From: Spirochaetales bacterium
GTDB taxonomy: Bacteria > Spirochaetota > Spirochaetia > Sphaerochaetales > Sphaerochaetaceae
Assembly (NCBI GenBank): GCA_022771185.1
Contig: JALFCJ010000071.1
Location: 1 to 6,238, forward strand
Length of the DNA: 6,238 nt
Reading direction: 5' to 3'
Shown here in pieces: positions 4,853 through 6,238 of the stretch (its first letter is position 1; every line of letters starts with the position of its first letter). Made by a program: the position numbers and the translations under genes. Under the pieces are notes generated by a model, which worked only from the letters and a program-made list of their open reading frames with translations, had not been told where the DNA came from and did not search any database.

Positions 4853-6157
4853 ATGAAAAAACTTACAGTTATCCTTATGGTGCTTGCTCTTGTTTTGACA
4901 AGTGTATTCGCAGAGGGCGCCGTTGAAGGCACAACAACAGCAAAGAAGGGATCTGTCTATTGGCTCAACTTTAAGCCAGAATCAGACGCAGTTCTTCAGG
5001 AAGTAGCTAAGGCATATACAGCTGAGACAGGAGTAGAAGTCAAGGTTGTTACAGCAGCTGCTGGTACATACAACGAAACTCTCACAGCTGAGATGGACAA
5101 GTCCAACCCTCCTACACTCTTTGTAGTAGGTAACCAGGGTGCAGTCAGATCTTGGGGCGAATTCTGTCTCGATCTTACAGGAACTCCTATTGCAGCTGAA
5201 CTCAGCACAGACGCTTACAACCTCTATGACGAAAACGGAAAGCTCTGCTCTATCGGTTACACATATGAGTGCTTCGGTATCATCGTAAACAAGGCTCTCC
5301 TTGCTAAGGCTGGATATTCAATCGATCAGATCACTAACTTCGCTTCTCTCAAGGCTATCGCTGAAGACATCCACGCTAGAAGCAAGGAACTCGGATTTGA
5401 TGCATTCACATCAGCAGGTATGGACGGTTCTTCTTCTTGGAGATTCTCCGGCCACCTTGCTAACGTTGCTCTCTACTATGAAGCAAGAGACAATGGTTGG
5501 ACAGCTGGTCCTCAGCCTGCAACAATCACAGGTAAGTATCTTCCTAACTTCAAGAACCTCTGGGATCTCTACCTCAACAACAGCGCATATGCTCCTAACT
5601 CACTCGCAACAGGTGGATATGATGCAGAAGCAGAGTTCGGTAAGGGCGAAGCAGTATTCTATCAGAACGGTAACTGGGAATTCGACGCTCTCACAGGTAA
5701 GTATGGCTTGAACCCAGCTGACCTCGCTATGATCCCTTTCTACAGTGGAGTCGAGGGTGAAGAGATGGCTGGTCTCAACTGTGGAACAGAAGGTTGCTGG
5801 GCAATCAACGGCGAAGCTGCACAGGAAGACATCGATGCTACAATGGACTTCATGGTTTGGATGGTTACTTCCGAGACAGGAACAAAGCTTCTTGCTCAGA
5901 CATTCGGTGCTATCCCATACAAGAATGCTGCTCCTTCCAACAACGTATTCCTCGATCAGGCTAACGAATACAACAAGAAGGGTTGCTATGTCATGACTTG
6001 GGCATTCAACTATACTCCAGCAGTTGACGATTGGAGAGCTGGTGTTGTTTCTGCAATGAACCAGTATGACAACGCTCCATCAGATGCTACATGGAAGGGT
6101 GTTGAGACAGCATTCGTCCAGGGATGGGCTAACCACTATGCAAAGGATCATCAGTAA
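4853..6157 (+). CDS. Extracellular solute-binding protein of a carbohydrate ABC transporter (family 1)
   Basis: The 434-residue protein is the periplasmic receptor of an ABC importer, most likely for a sugar or oligosaccharide. Residues 1-20 form a signal peptide (KK, then a hydrophobic core, then V-F-A before E21) with no lipobox cysteine, so the protein should be free in the periplasm, which implies a diderm cell. The mature part shows the family pattern: VYWLNFKPESD at the first strand, A-K-A-Y-T-A-E-T-G-V-E-V-K-V-V (52-66), a P-P-T-L-F region (86-90), Y-E-C-F-G-I-I-V-N-K (138-147), and G-K-G-E-A-V-F-Y-Q-N-G-N-W (263-275). There are six cysteines (105, 132, 140, 310, 315, 378), which could form disulfides. 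The frame also opens at a TTG at 4805, but the ATG at 4853 has GGAGG 4 bases upstream and begins the signal peptide. Asn codons are mostly AAC and Leu codons mostly CTC/CTT, unlike the AT-rich neighbour at 8-316; this fits high expression. The permease genes are not in the window. The precise sugar cannot be named. Confidence 0.9.
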   Translation: MKKLTVILMVLALVLTSVFAEGAVEGTTTAKKGSVYWLNFKPESDAVLQEVAKAYTAETGVEVKVVTAAAGTYNETLTAEMDKSNPPTLFVVGNQGAVRSWGEFCLDLTGTPIAAELSTDAYNLYDENGKLCSIGYTYECFGIIVNKALLAKAGYSIDQITNFASLKAIAEDIHARSKELGFDAFTSAGMDGSSSWRFSGHLANVALYYEARDNGWTAGPQPATITGKYLPNFKNLWDLYLNNSAYAPNSLATGGYDAEAEFGKGEAVFYQNGNWEFDALTGKYGLNPADLAMIPFYSGVEGEEMAGLNCGTEGCWAINGEAAQEDIDATMDFMVWMVTSETGTKLLAQTFGAIPYKNAAPSNNVFLDQANEYNKKGCYVMTWAFNYTPAVDDWRAGVVSAMNQYDNAPSDATWKGVETAFVQGWANHYAKDHQ

Positions 6158-6179
6158 TATAACTGATTGACCACTATGG

Positions 6180-6205
6180 GGGCGGGCAGTACCCGCCCTT
6201 TATTT
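6180..6205 (+). terminator. Strong hairpin terminator after the binding-protein gene
   Basis: A perfect 7-bp GC stem (GGGCGGG at 6180-6186, CCCGCCC at 6192-6198) with a CAGTA loop is followed by TTTATTT. It lies 22 bases after the stop codon. If permease genes follow, it may be a partial terminator that leaves more binding protein than membrane components. Confidence 0.85.
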
Positions 6206-6238
6206 AAAGTATATCTTTCGCTTCGCTATTCTATTTCA

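Noticed and set aside
5301..5711. 136-codon open frame inside the binding-protein gene
   Set aside because: It is a shifted frame of a highly biased coding sequence, with a Ser/Leu/Gln-rich translation and no ribosome-binding site.

Overview
The window carries six protein-coding genes that can be supported. A lone small coiled-coil gene on the + strand (8-316) is followed by two operons on the - strand (404-2115 and 2288-4568). A divergent regulatory region then leads into a + strand sugar-binding-protein gene (4853-6157). I see no tRNA, rRNA, CRISPR array, insertion sequence or phage gene. Because of the AT-rich intergenic DNA, a Sec-type (not lipoprotein) signal peptide on the binding protein, and gut-type families, I favour a host-associated diderm such as a spirochaete (Treponema/Sphaerochaeta-like). 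A Clostridia-type relative cannot be excluded from sequence alone.

Left part: the 102-aa coiled-coil protein looks like the C-terminal part of a longer protein or a small accessory gene. It ends in a clear hairpin at 324-353. Facing it from the other side are two genes with an ATGA overlap that encode the large and small subunits of an aconitase X (AcnX, formerly DUF521/DUF126) type dehydratase. No partner gene in the window reveals the substrate. Known AcnX enzymes dehydrate cis-3-hydroxy-L-proline (bacteria) or phosphomevalonate (archaea).

Middle part: a self-contained three-gene operon, read right to left, encodes a TetR-family repressor, an ABC ATPase and an ABC-2 type permease. Translational coupling is visible (ATGA overlap, then a Shine-Dalgarno site overlapping the previous stop). 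In front of the repressor lie a good sigma70-type promoter with a perfect TTGACA box and a 17-bp near-palindrome over the expected transcription start. This is the expected design of an autoregulated exporter operon. A strong terminator (2239-2269) closes it.

Right part: the intergenic region 4569-4852 is unusually rich in symmetric elements. These are the TetR operator, an 18-bp imperfect palindrome behind an extended -10 box, three GTTTAGT half-sites around the likely -35 box of the binding-protein promoter, and a hairpin immediately before the ribosome-binding site with an alternative pairing that would cover that site. The gene behind it encodes an exported family-1 carbohydrate-binding protein with codon use suggesting high expression. 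It ends in a strong hairpin terminator. The membrane components of its transporter are not in view.

Nothing here is clearly a new type of system. The best candidates for a second look are the AcnX pair without visible pathway partners and the layered control region of the binding-protein gene.
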